DNA from: UBA1732 sp045114455
Lineage (GTDB): Bacteria > Verrucomicrobiota > Lentisphaeria > Victivallales > UBA1829
Assembly (NCBI GenBank): GCA_045114455.1
Contig: JBGUKN010000078.1
Location: forward strand, 1-64,000
Length of the DNA stretch: 64,000 nucleotides
Direction of reading: 5' to 3'
Every line of letters begins with the position of its first letter. Positions within the stretch are counted from its first letter, which is position 1. The notes below the pieces were generated by a model. It saw only the letters and a program-made list of their open reading frames with translations, made no database searches and was not told where the DNA came from. This document shows, one piece after another, positions 8,622 through 17,805 of the stretch. Position numbers and translations under genes: made by a program.

Positions 8622-8650
8622 TTGATTTTCTCCCGTTTCCGAGTTAAATT
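8622..8650 (+). promoter_or_regulatory. Sigma-70-type promoter for the lipoprotein gene
   Basis: TTGATT (8622-8627) and TAAATT (8645-8650) are separated by 17 bp, inside the AT-rich divergent gap 8472-8715. The predicted transcript starts about 60 bp before the lipoprotein start codon. Confidence 0.5.
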
Positions 8651-8715
8651 TTTACGATATTTTCTTTTTTTTCAAAATAATCAAAAGACATGACCATCCG
8701 AAAGGCAAAATCGAC

Positions 8716-9342
8716 ATGAAACATCTTTTTTTCTCCGTCGTCCTTCTTGGCATTCTCTGTTCCTGCCGCACTACTGAAGAACCTCCTCTGTATTCCTGCC
8801 GGTTCCATGCGGAAAAAGACGCGTATATGCCGAACGGCTGGCGTTTCAGCGAGGACGGGTTCTTTTCCAAACCCGAATTCTTTCAGCTGAAACCGAACGG
8901 TGACAAATACGACGATTCCGCGAATCTTTTCACCGTGAAGACCGCCGGGACTCCGGCGATGAACTATTATTGCGGGTATTATGACATCAAGGACGATTCG
9001 ATCGTCGACGTCGTAGCGGACGCCAACGGAACCGGCTCCTTTTCGCTCGGCGTTGTTTTCTGCGACGCCGACCGGAATTATATCGGCGAACGTCACCAGG
9101 GATTCAATCTCCTCCCCGTCAAGAGCGACAAGGACTTCAAGAACTACCGCTTCCGCCTGTTTTTCCTTGCCAATGAAAACAGCAAGGCCCGCTTTGTGCG
9201 CCTCATGTACACCGTCGATCCCTCCTCGACGCTGACACTCAAAAACATTTCGATCAACATCTCGCCTTACGAGATCGAGCACGAAGACAGCACTTACCTC
9301 AAGTTCAAGAAACAGGAAAAGAAGGAAGGATACCGGAAATAA
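8716..9342 (+). CDS. Predicted lipoprotein, function unknown
   Basis: A 208-residue protein with a short positively charged N terminus, a hydrophobic stretch and a lipobox-like GILCSC, so the mature protein probably starts at C15 or C17 and is lipid-anchored. The rest is soluble with a beta-rich, aromatic composition (FQLKPNGDKYDDSANLF; YYCGYYDIKDDS), reminiscent of a carbohydrate-binding or jelly-roll module, but I recognise no family. It stands 67 bp upstream of nrdR on the same strand and may or may not be cotranscribed. Confidence 0.6.
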   Translation: MKHLFFSVVLLGILCSCRTTEEPPLYSCRFHAEKDAYMPNGWRFSEDGFFSKPEFFQLKPNGDKYDDSANLFTVKTAGTPAMNYYCGYYDIKDDSIVDVVADANGTGSFSLGVVFCDADRNYIGERHQGFNLLPVKSDKDFKNYRFRLFFLANENSKARFVRLMYTVDPSSTLTLKNISINISPYEIEHEDSTYLKFKKQEKKEGYRK

Positions 9343-9409
9343 CCTCCGGCATCGTTTCCGTTTTTCCTTCGCGTCCGTCCGGACCATCCATTTTCAGGAG
9401 TAATCATTT

Positions 9410-9898
9410 ATGCGTTGCCCACGATGCGGCTGCCAGGAAGACCGCGTGATCGATTCCCGCGCCTCGAAAGACGGCGCCGCCGTGCGCCGCCGCCGCGAAT
9501 GTACGGCATGCGGGCACAGGTTCACCACGCACGAAGAGATCATCCAGGCGGAGCTGAAGGTCGTGAAACGCGACAACTCGCGGGAGGATTTCGACCCGAA
9601 CAAGATCCGCGCCGGGATCGAGAAAGCCTGCTGGAAACGTGACGTGAAACCGGAGGCGATCGACATGATCGTGTCGCAGGTCACGAGCGGCCTGGAGGCG
9701 GACTATGAACGCGAAGTGCCGTCCAATGAAGTCGGCAACCGCACGATGGAGGCGCTCCGCCAGGTCGACAAGGTCGCGTATGTGCGGTTTGCCTCCGTGT
9801 ACCGCGATTTCAAGGATATCGACGAGTTCATCGACGAGATCCGGAGCATGGGCAGCAACCGCGGGAACAAGACTCCCCGCGGCGGAAAGAGCAACTGA
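9410..9898 (+). CDS. nrdR: Transcriptional repressor NrdR
   Basis: A 162-residue zinc-ribbon plus ATP-cone regulator that represses ribonucleotide reductase genes when dATP is high. The zinc ribbon has C3, C6, C31 and C34, followed by the RRRR cluster typical of NrdR; the ATP-cone covers about residues 46-136 (VVKRDNSREDFDPNKIRAG). AGGAG lies 10 nt before the ATG. Its likely targets are in this window: paired NrdR boxes at 18574-18621 in front of nrdG-nrdD. It is followed 17 bp later by a ClC channel gene. Confidence 0.97.
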   Translation: MRCPRCGCQEDRVIDSRASKDGAAVRRRRECTACGHRFTTHEEIIQAELKVVKRDNSREDFDPNKIRAGIEKACWKRDVKPEAIDMIVSQVTSGLEADYEREVPSNEVGNRTMEALRQVDKVAYVRFASVYRDFKDIDEFIDEIRSMGSNRGNKTPRGGKSN

Positions 9899-9915
9899 AA
9901 GAAAGCCCGTCCGTC

Positions 9916-11721
9916 ATGCGTTTTTCCTTCTTTTCGTGGCTTCACGGCCGTTTTCTCCGCATCGTCAATCCGTTCCAGAAGACGCTCGGCGAACAGAACT
10001 ACATCATCCTGCTGAGCGTTCTGGTCGGCCTGCTGTCCGGCGTGGCCGGGGCGCTGATGAAGACCGTGGAGCATTCCGTGCAGTCGCTCGTGGCGCTGAT
10101 CCCTGCGGACGCGTCCTGGGCGATGTGGGTCCTGCCCGCCACGCCCGCGCTCGGCGTATTCTTCTGCATTTTCGTGACGCAGGTCATCATGCGCGGCAAG
10201 TACGAACGCGGGCTGGCCGGGGTCATCATGAGCGTGAAGAACCGCACGGGCGCGGTCCCGCTCCACAAGACGTTTTCCCATATCATCACCAGCGGCGTCA
10301 GCGTCGGGTTCGGCGTGTCCGCCGGTCTTGAGGCCCCCGTGGCGCAGACGGGTGCGGCAATCGGCAGCAATGTCGCCCGAAGCCTGCTCCTGAACCATGA
10401 AAACCGCATCCTGCTGCTGGCGTGCGGCGGCGCGGCAGGCATCTCCGCGATGTTCAATACGCCCGTCGCAGGGGCGTTCTTCGCCATGGAGATACTTCTC
10501 CCGAAAACCGCAAGCGCGATCCCGGCGATCATTCCCCTGATTCTGTCGTCCGCGACCGCTCTGCTGGTGTCGCAGCAGATTTACCCGCCGCGCCTCTACG
10601 CGTTCGACCTTCTTCAATGGAACATGCGCGCCGTGCCGTACTATGTGATCCTCGGCGCGGCCGCGGGACTTGTTTCCGTGTTCGTCATCAAGATGTACAC
10701 GCGGATTTCGAAGCGGTACGGGCGCATGCGGAATCCGTGGGCGAGGGGGCTGATCGGAAGCGCGATCCTGTACTTTGCGATCCTGCTGTTTCCGGCGTTG
10801 CGCGGAGACGGCTATCACTTCATCAGCCGTCTGCTGTCCGAACCGGAGGCTCTGTACGGATCAAGTCCGCTTTCAACGGTCTTCTCGAATCCGTGGATAT
10901 TCCTGCTCCTGACGTTCCTGCTGGTGTTTCTGAAGGCGATGACGTCGATCTCGAGCTTGGAAAGCGGCGCGGACGGCGGCATCTTCGCACCCTCGATGTT
11001 TATCGGCGCCTTCCTGGGCTACTCCATCTCGAGATTCATCCATATGGCCGGACTGCCTTTGGGTGGCTACATCAGCGAACTGAACTTCCTCGCCATCGGG
11101 ATGGGCGGCGTGCTGGCGGGCGTGATGCACGCGCCGCTGACCGGCATCTTCCTGATCGCCGAGCTGACGGGCGGCTACCGGCTCTTCATCCCGCTGATGA
11201 TCGTCTCCGCTCTCTCCACGTTCGTCTGCCGCAAGCTCTGCACGCACAACGTCTACAAGACGATGATCCTCTTTCACGGCGGCGATCCGGACGGCACGCG
11301 CGACGCCGACGCGCTCACGCGGGCGATCCCGGACGACCTGATCGAAAAAGACTGGCTGCCGCTGTCCGAATCCGACTCCATGCGGACCGTGCTGCATTCC
11401 GTCATGAAAACGCATCAGAACGTGTTCCCCGTGCTCGACAACGACGGACGTCTGGCGGGCGTCGTCTCGCTCGACAACATCCGCCACTACCTGCTCGAAA
11501 CGTCGCTCTACGACGTCGCGCTGGTCTTCGATATCATGCGTCCCCCCGAAGCCGTGCTGAAGCCGGGCGACACGCTCGGCCGCGCGATTGCCATATTCGA
11601 GAAACATCACGAGACGGCTGTGCCCGTGGTGCGCGACAGCGTATGCCTCGGATTCGTCACCAAGGACCGCGTGCTGGACCGCTACCGTTACCTGATCGAA
11701 ACGAAACCCGAACTTTTCTGA
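9916..11721 (+). CDS. ClC-family chloride channel/transporter with C-terminal CBS pair
   Basis: A 601-residue membrane protein. About ten membrane segments cover residues 30-430. The anion-pathway motif near residue 137 reads GLEAPVAQ in place of the usual GREGP, keeping the gating glutamate (E139), and GGIFAPSMFIGAFLG matches the second selectivity motif. A tandem CBS domain follows (about 460-595), which usually senses adenine nucleotides. Whether it is a channel or a Cl-/H+ exchanger is not decided. It sits between nrdR and an ATP-cone-like protein, all in one orientation with 17-23 bp gaps. Confidence 0.9.
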   Translation: MRFSFFSWLHGRFLRIVNPFQKTLGEQNYIILLSVLVGLLSGVAGALMKTVEHSVQSLVALIPADASWAMWVLPATPALGVFFCIFVTQVIMRGKYERGLAGVIMSVKNRTGAVPLHKTFSHIITSGVSVGFGVSAGLEAPVAQTGAAIGSNVARSLLLNHENRILLLACGGAAGISAMFNTPVAGAFFAMEILLPKTASAIPAIIPLILSSATALLVSQQIYPPRLYAFDLLQWNMRAVPYYVILGAAAGLVSVFVIKMYTRISKRYGRMRNPWARGLIGSAILYFAILLFPALRGDGYHFISRLLSEPEALYGSSPLSTVFSNPWIFLLLTFLLVFLKAMTSISSLESGADGGIFAPSMFIGAFLGYSISRFIHMAGLPLGGYISELNFLAIGMGGVLAGVMHAPLTGIFLIAELTGGYRLFIPLMIVSALSTFVCRKLCTHNVYKTMILFHGGDPDGTRDADALTRAIPDDLIEKDWLPLSESDSMRTVLHSVMKTHQNVFPVLDNDGRLAGVVSLDNIRHYLLETSLYDVALVFDIMRPPEAVLKPGDTLGRAIAIFEKHHETAVPVVRDSVCLGFVTKDRVLDRYRYLIETKPELF

Positions 11722-11744
11722 ACGGAGAACGAGGAGCCGACGAC

Positions 11745-12731
11745 ATGATCGAACTTTCCGCACAGGCGATCTTCCTTCAGGATTCGCACGGATGCGCCGC
11801 GCCGTTCGACGCGGACGACCTCGCCGCCCGAATCCGGTCCGTCCTGCCCGGAAACGGAGCGGAATCCGATGCGCTCGCCCGCGACGCCGTCAGCGCGGTG
11901 GAATACGCCCTGCGCCACGCCGGAAAGCCGAAGTCCGGCCCGCTGCATGTGAAAGCGTCCGCGGTCGATGCGATGATCGCGAACATCCTTCAATCGGTCG
12001 GGTTCGACGAGGCCGCCGCGGCCTACGGACGCACGAAACGGATCGACAGCGAATCGGACCGTTTTCAGGACGCCCGGACCGCCGCGCTCCTGCATGAACA
12101 TCTTTCCCTGAATGGCGAACGCCTCGCCGCAGTCGCGCGGAAAGTCGCCAATACGCTGCGTTCCATCGGCGCGGACGTCTCCTCCACCGAACTTGTGCTG
12201 GAACTTGCGAAGCATTTCGCCGGTTCGCTCGACGCGGTCGGCGCGGTGAATCTTGCTCTCCCGGAACCGGGCTGGAACGACAGGGGGTTCATCCTGCCGC
12301 CGGAGGAATTCGCGTGCCGGATTTCGGCATCGTCCGCGCGTCTGCTGGAGTCGCAGTGCCGCGCCGTGAAGGTCCAGCCGGTCGACCTGCGCGTGTTCCC
12401 CGCGCTCCGCGTTGAACTCCGCTTCTTCCCGCTTCTGCGCGGCTCCGGGCTGGAAACGCCTGTTACGGAACTGGCGTTCGCCCCGCTTCTGGGGCCTGTC
12501 GCGGCCTGCGTGGATGAGCTCTGCATCGCGGCGGACGGCGCCTGCGCCCGCCATGGCGCCGATGCCGTGACGCCACTGAAACTCCTGCTGCACTTCGCCG
12601 ACGCCGAATCGTTCGCGACCGAGGCGATGGGCTGCGCCGGACGGAAAGCCGCCGGAGAAATTCTGAACGGCCTGGCGGCGTTTTTCACCGGCATGATCAC
12701 GCGCCGCCCCGAAAAGATCACCTGCGGCTGA
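11745..12731 (+). CDS. Uncharacterised protein with an ATP-cone-like N-terminal domain
   Basis: A 328-residue soluble protein, start ATG 23 bp after the ClC gene. Residues 1-95 follow the ATP-cone pattern seen in NrdR and NrdD: a first strand, a turn with G, PFDADDLAARI, a helical bundle, then DAMIANILQSVGFDEAAAAYGRTKR matching the domain's closing helix. The remainder (about 100-328) is Ala/Leu rich and unrecognised, with scattered cysteines. Such domains bind ATP/dATP and gate enzymes or regulators. Its place just behind nrdR is suggestive of a nucleotide-sensing role, but this is inference. Confidence 0.6.
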   Translation: MIELSAQAIFLQDSHGCAAPFDADDLAARIRSVLPGNGAESDALARDAVSAVEYALRHAGKPKSGPLHVKASAVDAMIANILQSVGFDEAAAAYGRTKRIDSESDRFQDARTAALLHEHLSLNGERLAAVARKVANTLRSIGADVSSTELVLELAKHFAGSLDAVGAVNLALPEPGWNDRGFILPPEEFACRISASSARLLESQCRAVKVQPVDLRVFPALRVELRFFPLLRGSGLETPVTELAFAPLLGPVAACVDELCIAADGACARHGADAVTPLKLLLHFADAESFATEAMGCAGRKAAGEILNGLAAFFTGMITRRPEKITCG

Positions 12732-12812
12732 CGGCCGATCCGTTTCCCTTTTCTTCGTTCCTTATAGATTCCGGCGGGGCAGGGCGGATGCTGCCGTCCG
12801 CCGATCACCCGG

Positions 12813-14336
12813 TCACTTCGTCTCGTGATAATCCCGCTCGGCGTTGACGTTCCAGACCGACGCCTTGTCTGTCTCTCCGAGCAGCGCACGGACAGCTTCG
12901 ATGCCGCACATCATGGAGTGGTCCATGTTGTTGTAACGGTGCTGGCCGTTGCGTCCGATGCAGTAGAGGTTCGGGAATCCGTCGAGCCATTCGCGGACCC
13001 TGCCGAACTCCGCGTAACTGCCGAAATAGGCGGGATACGCCTTCTTCACTTTGATGCGGACGCTCCTGTGCACCGGTTCGTTTTCGGTGAGGATGCCGAT
13101 TTGCCGCAGCTCCATTGTCGCCATGTCGACGAACGCCGCATCGCTCATGGTCCAGAGTTCGTCGCCCTCCGTGCAGAAGTATTCCAGGCCGATCCAGACA
13201 TGTTTCGTGATGTCGTCGACCATATAGGGCGACCAGTTGTTGAATATCTGGATTCTGCCGATCCGGACGTCCCGTTCCTGAACATAGATCCAGGTGTCGG
13301 GCACGATGTCCCGTACGGTCTTCAGTGCGGTCGCGTTTTTGATGGCGAGTTTGTCCACGAGGAGCCCGACCGTGATGAAGTCGCGATAGGGCAGACCGGA
13401 TGCGATCCGCGAGACATCATCCGGGACCGCGCCGAACGCCGCGACCAAGTCCTTGACGGACATGGATGAAAACACCGCGTCGCAGGGGATCCGCGATCCG
13501 TCGGCGAGGATGACGGCCGAAATGCTTCCCCGGTCGGTTCTGATCCCGGTCACGCAGGCGTTCATCCTGACCTCGATGTCCTCGTCCTGAAGCCGGGCGG
13601 CAAGCGTTTCCCAGAACTGTCCCGGACCGCGTTTGGGGTAGCTGAACTCCTCGATGAGAGACGTCTCTCTTTGTTCCTTCTGCGGGATAAAAACGCTGAG
13701 AAGCGCCTTCCCGAGCGAGAGCCCCTTGACGCGCTGGGCGCCCCATTCGGGCGATATCTCCGACGGGTGAACGCCCCATATCTTCCGTGTGTAGTCCTCG
13801 AAGAACATGGAGTAGAGGACCCTGCCGAACCGGTTGATGTAGAAGTCCTCCAGCGATTTCTCCTGTCGCTTGAAGACCGCGCTGTAGAGATAGCTGCATC
13901 CGGCCTTCACTGTCCGGGCAAGTCCCATGGCCAGAAACGTCGCGGGCTTGACGGAGATGGGGTAGTCGAAGAAATGGCGGAGATAGTAAATCCGGCTGAC
14001 CCTGTGGCGGGACAGCATCACGACGTCTTCTGTTTCGGGGTCGGGACCGCCCGGGTTGAGATGGCATGCGCGGTTGAGGATGATGTCGTCTTTCGCGGGC
14101 TTGCCCTGGAGCGGCATGACCTCGTTCCATATCTCGTTGATCCGCGGCGACTGGGAGAAGAAGCGGTGCCCGCCGATGTCGATGCGGCAACCTTCATGGA
14201 CCGCCGTGCGGGAAATGCCGCCGATCTCCGCGGATTCCTCCAAGACAATGATCCTCCAGTCGTTTGACCTGCGGCGGAGTTCATAGGCCGCGGTCAGTCC
14301 CGCGGGGCCGGCGCCGATGACGATGGCTGTTTTCAT
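12813..14336 (-). CDS. FAD-dependent amine-oxidase-fold oxidoreductase (UDP-galactopyranose-mutase-like)
   Basis: A 507-residue flavoprotein. The N terminus has the dinucleotide-binding motif IVIGAGPAGLTAAYEL, then EIGGISRT and DIGGHRFF as in HemY/UDP-galactopyranose mutase relatives. A closing FAD motif reads NGQHRYNNMDHSMMCG. Relatives are often found in surface-polysaccharide loci, but the substrate is not known. The start at 14336 was chosen because the Rossmann motif normally begins within a few residues of Met1. It follows trxB by 81 bp, with a strong hairpin (14371-14410) between them, so it may be only partly cotranscribed with the nrd operon. Confidence 0.75.
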   Translation of the reverse strand: MKTAIVIGAGPAGLTAAYELRRRSNDWRIIVLEESAEIGGISRTAVHEGCRIDIGGHRFFSQSPRINEIWNEVMPLQGKPAKDDIILNRACHLNPGGPDPETEDVVMLSRHRVSRIYYLRHFFDYPISVKPATFLAMGLARTVKAGCSYLYSAVFKRQEKSLEDFYINRFGRVLYSMFFEDYTRKIWGVHPSEISPEWGAQRVKGLSLGKALLSVFIPQKEQRETSLIEEFSYPKRGPGQFWETLAARLQDEDIEVRMNACVTGIRTDRGSISAVILADGSRIPCDAVFSSMSVKDLVAAFGAVPDDVSRIASGLPYRDFITVGLLVDKLAIKNATALKTVRDIVPDTWIYVQERDVRIGRIQIFNNWSPYMVDDITKHVWIGLEYFCTEGDELWTMSDAAFVDMATMELRQIGILTENEPVHRSVRIKVKKAYPAYFGSYAEFGRVREWLDGFPNLYCIGRNGQHRYNNMDHSMMCGIEAVRALLGETDKASVWNVNAERDYHETK

Positions 14337-14370
14337 GGGATACGGATCGTTTGTTTGTCTTGTTCGTATC

Positions 14371-14410
14371 AAACAGATCCGCCGGAGCGGTGCGGCGGAT
14401 CCGTCTGTTT
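14371..14410 (-). terminator. Hairpin between trxB and the FAD oxidoreductase
   Basis: Long inverted arms (AAACAGATCCGCCG at 14371-14384 against CGGCGGATCCGTCTGTTT at 14393-14410) form a GC-rich stem with an 8-nt loop. The following U tract is short (UGUUU), so it could act as an attenuator or mRNA 3'-end stabiliser rather than a full terminator. Confidence 0.5.
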
Positions 14411-14417
14411 CGGGAGA

Positions 14418-15332
14418 TCAGAACGTGAGCGAGTTCAGGTAGCGGCAGGCGGCGAGCGCGGCGGTCGCGCCGTCGCCGATGGCGGTCGCGATCTGACGCA
14501 CGCCCTTGGTGCGGCAGTCGCCCGCGACGAATACGCCCGGAGTCTTCGTGAGGCAGGCCTCGTCCGCGGTGATGAATCCGCCCGTATCGAGGTCGCAGAC
14601 GCCCTGGAACGGCTTGTTGTCGGGCATCTGGCCGATGGCGACGAACACGCCGTCGAGCGTGAGCGTGGACTCCTCGTTGGCGGCGGTGTTTTTGACCTTG
14701 ATCCCCGTGAGCTCGGAATCTCCGAGAAGCTCGGTCACGACCGTGTTGTAAATGATCTTCACGTTCGGGCGCGACTTCAGAATCTGGGCGAGGCTGGCCT
14801 CGCCCGTGAGCTTGGGAAGGTTCTGGACGATCGTGACAGTCTTCGCGGTCTCGGAGAGCAGGACGGCATCCTGGAGCGCGGTATTGCCGCCGCCGATGAC
14901 CGCGATGTCCTTGTCCTTGTAGAAATCGCCGTCGCAGAGCGCGCAGTAGGAGATGCCGTGCCCGACGAGCTCATCCTCTCGGGAGAGTCCGAGAGGTCTG
15001 TGGCGGGACCCGGCGGCAACGATGACGGTCTTGCAGAGGTACTGCGTCCGCGTCGTGACGACGGACTTGATCCTGCCGTTGTCGTGGATGGCCGTGACTT
15101 CGTCGAGTTCAAGTTCCGCGCCGTGGTGGATCGCCTGGTCGACGAGCTTTTCACCGAACTCGCTGCCGGAAAGCGCGAGGAATCCGGGGTAGTTCTCGAC
15201 CTTGGGCGAATAGACGATCTGCCCGCCGAAGGATTCGCGTTCCAGGACCATGACTGAACGGCCCGCGCGGCGCGCATAGACGGCGGCGGTGAGGCCGGCC
15301 GGGCCGGCTCCGACGATGATGATGTCGACCAT
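14418..15332 (-). CDS. trxB: Thioredoxin-disulfide reductase
   Basis: A 304-residue flavoprotein that passes electrons from NADPH to thioredoxin- or glutaredoxin-like proteins. It has the FAD motif IIIVGAGPAGLTAAV at the N terminus, the redox-active CALC (GISYCALCDGDFYK), an NADPH-binding VIGGGNTA and a C-terminal FVAGDCR. It starts 21 bp downstream of nrdD. The nrdD product carries its own C-terminal CPNC redox domain, so TrxB probably reduces that domain directly. Confidence 0.95.
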   Translation of the reverse strand: MVDIIIVGAGPAGLTAAVYARRAGRSVMVLERESFGGQIVYSPKVENYPGFLALSGSEFGEKLVDQAIHHGAELELDEVTAIHDNGRIKSVVTTRTQYLCKTVIVAAGSRHRPLGLSREDELVGHGISYCALCDGDFYKDKDIAVIGGGNTALQDAVLLSETAKTVTIVQNLPKLTGEASLAQILKSRPNVKIIYNTVVTELLGDSELTGIKVKNTAANEESTLTLDGVFVAIGQMPDNKPFQGVCDLDTGGFITADEACLTKTPGVFVAGDCRTKGVRQIATAIGDGATAALAACRYLNSLTF

Positions 15333-15353
15333 AGCGGAAACCGCTCCTTCCCG

Positions 15354-17759
15354 TTACTGTGCCACGGCGGCGGATTCTTCGATGAAACGGCGGATGTTGG
15401 AGACGTTCTCGAACTTCTCCATCTTGCCGCCGCGGATCACGACGAGCGTGGGGGCCTGGCGGATGTCGTACAGGTCGACGGATGCGACGTCCTCGTTTGC
15501 GAGGATGATGTCGTAGGCGATCGAAGCCTGGTCGAGGAAGCGTTTCGCCATCTTGCAGTTCGGGCAGGTGCTCGTGGCGAAGAGGATCACGCGGTCGGGG
15601 CCGCCGGCGGGCGCGGGCTTCTCGACGGGGTGCGCCGGGTCTTCATGTACGGGACCGTCGTGATGCGTGACGGCGTGGTGCATGGACTTGCCGATGTCGT
15701 AGGTCTTGCGGTCCTTGTATTCCTGCGACTTGCCGTCGTTCCAGTTCTGGACGGGACGGTAGTAGCCGGTGATGCGGCTGTAGACTTCGGTCTTCTCGCC
15801 GCACTTGGAGCAGGTGTTCTTCTCCCCGGAGATGTAGCCGTGGTTCTTGCAGACGGAGTAGGTCGGGGACAGCGTGTAGTACGGGAGACGGTAGTTCTCG
15901 GCGATCTTGCGGACGAGGTTCGCGGCGCTCTTCCAGTCCGGAAGCTTCTCGCCGAGGAAGGCGTGGAAGACGGTGCCGGAGGTGTAGAGAGTCTGGAGCT
16001 TGTCCTGGATGTCGAGCGCGGAGAAGATGTCGTCCGTGTAGCCGACGGGCAGGTGGGAGCTGTTCGTGTAGTACGGGGCGTCGTCGTCGCCCTTGGACGC
16101 CGTGATGATTTCCGGGAAACGCTTGCGGTCGTGTTTGGCGAGACGGTAGGCGGTGGATTCGGCGGGCGTGGCTTCGAGGTTATACAGGTCGCCGTACTTC
16201 TCCTGATAGTCGGAGAGGCGTTCGCGCATGTGGTTGAGGACCTTCGCGGTGAAGTCCTGCGCCGCGGCGTCGGTGAGGTCGCGGCGGACCCAGTTCGCAT
16301 TGAGGCAGGCCTCGTTCATGCCGACGAGCCCGATGGTGGAGAAGTGGTTGTCGAACTTGCCGAGGTAGCGTTTCGTGTAGGGATAGAGTCCTTCGTCGAG
16401 GAGACGCGTGATGACCTCGCGCTTGATCTTCAGCGAGCGCGCCGCGATGTCCATCATGTGGTCGAGGCGCTTGAAGAAGTCCTCTTCGTCCGTGGCGAGG
16501 TAGGCGATGCGCGGCATGTTGATGGTCACGACGCCGATGCTGCCGGTGCTTTCGCCGCTGCCGAAGAAGCCGCCGGATTTCTTGCGGAGTTCGCGGAGGT
16601 CGAGGCGGAGGCGGCAGCACATGCTTCGGATGTCGCTCGGCTCCATGTCGCTGTTCACATAGTTGGAAAAATACGGCGTGCCATACTTGGAGGTCATTTC
16701 GAAGAGGAGGCGGTTGTTCTCGGTCTCGCTCCAGTCGAAGTCGCGGGTGATGGAGTAGGTCGGGATCGGGTACTGGAAGCCGCGTCCGTTGGCGTCGCCC
16801 TCGATCATGGTCTCGATGAACGCCTTGTTGATGAGGTCCATTTCGGCCTTGCAGTCCTTGTACTTGAACGGCATTTCCTTGCCGCCGACGATGGCGGGCA
16901 GTTCGGCGAGGTCGTTCGGCACGGTCCAGTCGAGCGTGATGTTGGAGAAGGGCGCCTGCGTGCCCCAGCGGGACGGCGTGTTCACACCGAAGATGAACGA
17001 CTCGATGCACTTCTTGACCTGGTTGTAGTCCAGATTGTCGGCCTTCACGAACGGCGCGAGGTAGGTGTCGAAGGAGGAGAACGCCTGCGCGCCCGCCCAT
17101 TCGTTCTGCATGATACCGAGGAAGTTCACCATCTGGTTGCAGAGCGTGGCGAGGTGGGACGCGGGGGCGCTGGTGATCTTGCCGGGGACGCCGCCGAGTC
17201 CTTCCTGAATGAGCTGTTTGAGGGACCAGCCGGCGCAGTAGCCTGTGAGCATGGAGAGGTCGTGCAGGTGCAGGTCGGCGTTGCGGTGCGCGTTCGCGAT
17301 TTCGTCGTCATAGATTTCGGAGAGCCAGTAGTTGGCGGTGAGCGCGCCGGAGTTGGAGAGGATGAGGCCGCCGACGGAGTAGGTCACAGTGGAGTTTTCC
17401 TTCACGCGCCAGTCGTTGATCTTCAGGTAGTCGTCGATGGTGGTCTTGAAGTCGATGATCGTGTTGGCGGTGTTGCGCAGTTTTTCGCGCTGGCGGCGGT
17501 ACAGGATGTACGCCTTCGCGACGTCGGCGTAGCCCGCCTGCACGAGCACGGATTCGACGCAGTCCTGGATGTCCTCAACGGCGATCAGCCCTTCCTTGAT
17601 CTTCGGTTCGAATTCGGCGGTGACCTTCAGCGCGAGAAAGTCGATGACGGACGGGTGGTAGTTCTTCTCCTGCGCCTCGAAAGCCAGCTTGATCGCGTTC
17701 GAAATCTTCTGGATGTCGAAATCGATGACTTTGCCGTTGCGTTTCTGGACTTGATACAT
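15354..17759 (-). CDS. nrdD: Anaerobic ribonucleoside-triphosphate reductase with fused glutaredoxin-like domain
   Basis: An 801-residue class III reductase making deoxyribonucleotides without oxygen. Domain order: ATP-cone (about 1-95, QVQKRNGKVIDFD), the ten-stranded catalytic barrel, a zinc site (CKNHG and CSKCG), and the glycyl-radical loop RITGYYRPVQNWN with the radical Gly near 665. A His- and Pro-rich linker then leads to a 79-residue glutaredoxin/NrdH-like domain (from about 723) with active-site CPNC (C732, C735) and the cis-Pro in RQAPTLVV. E. coli-type NrdD uses formate and has no such tail. The fusion plus the adjacent trxB point to disulfide-based reduction. Cotranscribed with nrdG (46-bp gap). 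Confidence 0.95.
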   Translation of the reverse strand: MYQVQKRNGKVIDFDIQKISNAIKLAFEAQEKNYHPSVIDFLALKVTAEFEPKIKEGLIAVEDIQDCVESVLVQAGYADVAKAYILYRRQREKLRNTANTIIDFKTTIDDYLKINDWRVKENSTVTYSVGGLILSNSGALTANYWLSEIYDDEIANAHRNADLHLHDLSMLTGYCAGWSLKQLIQEGLGGVPGKITSAPASHLATLCNQMVNFLGIMQNEWAGAQAFSSFDTYLAPFVKADNLDYNQVKKCIESFIFGVNTPSRWGTQAPFSNITLDWTVPNDLAELPAIVGGKEMPFKYKDCKAEMDLINKAFIETMIEGDANGRGFQYPIPTYSITRDFDWSETENNRLLFEMTSKYGTPYFSNYVNSDMEPSDIRSMCCRLRLDLRELRKKSGGFFGSGESTGSIGVVTINMPRIAYLATDEEDFFKRLDHMMDIAARSLKIKREVITRLLDEGLYPYTKRYLGKFDNHFSTIGLVGMNEACLNANWVRRDLTDAAAQDFTAKVLNHMRERLSDYQEKYGDLYNLEATPAESTAYRLAKHDRKRFPEIITASKGDDDAPYYTNSSHLPVGYTDDIFSALDIQDKLQTLYTSGTVFHAFLGEKLPDWKSAANLVRKIAENYRLPYYTLSPTYSVCKNHGYISGEKNTCSKCGEKTEVYSRITGYYRPVQNWNDGKSQEYKDRKTYDIGKSMHHAVTHHDGPVHEDPAHPVEKPAPAGGPDRVILFATSTCPNCKMAKRFLDQASIAYDIILANEDVASVDLYDIRQAPTLVVIRGGKMEKFENVSNIRRFIEESAAVAQ

Positions 17760-17805
17760 GGTTCTTGCTGCTCCTGATTTGAAGATGTTATAAGGAAAAA
17801 ATGGT

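Noticed and set aside
12732..12812. Hairpin GGCGGATGCTGCCGTCCGCC as a bidirectional terminator between convergent genes
   Set aside because: The stem is imperfect and there is no T tract on either strand.
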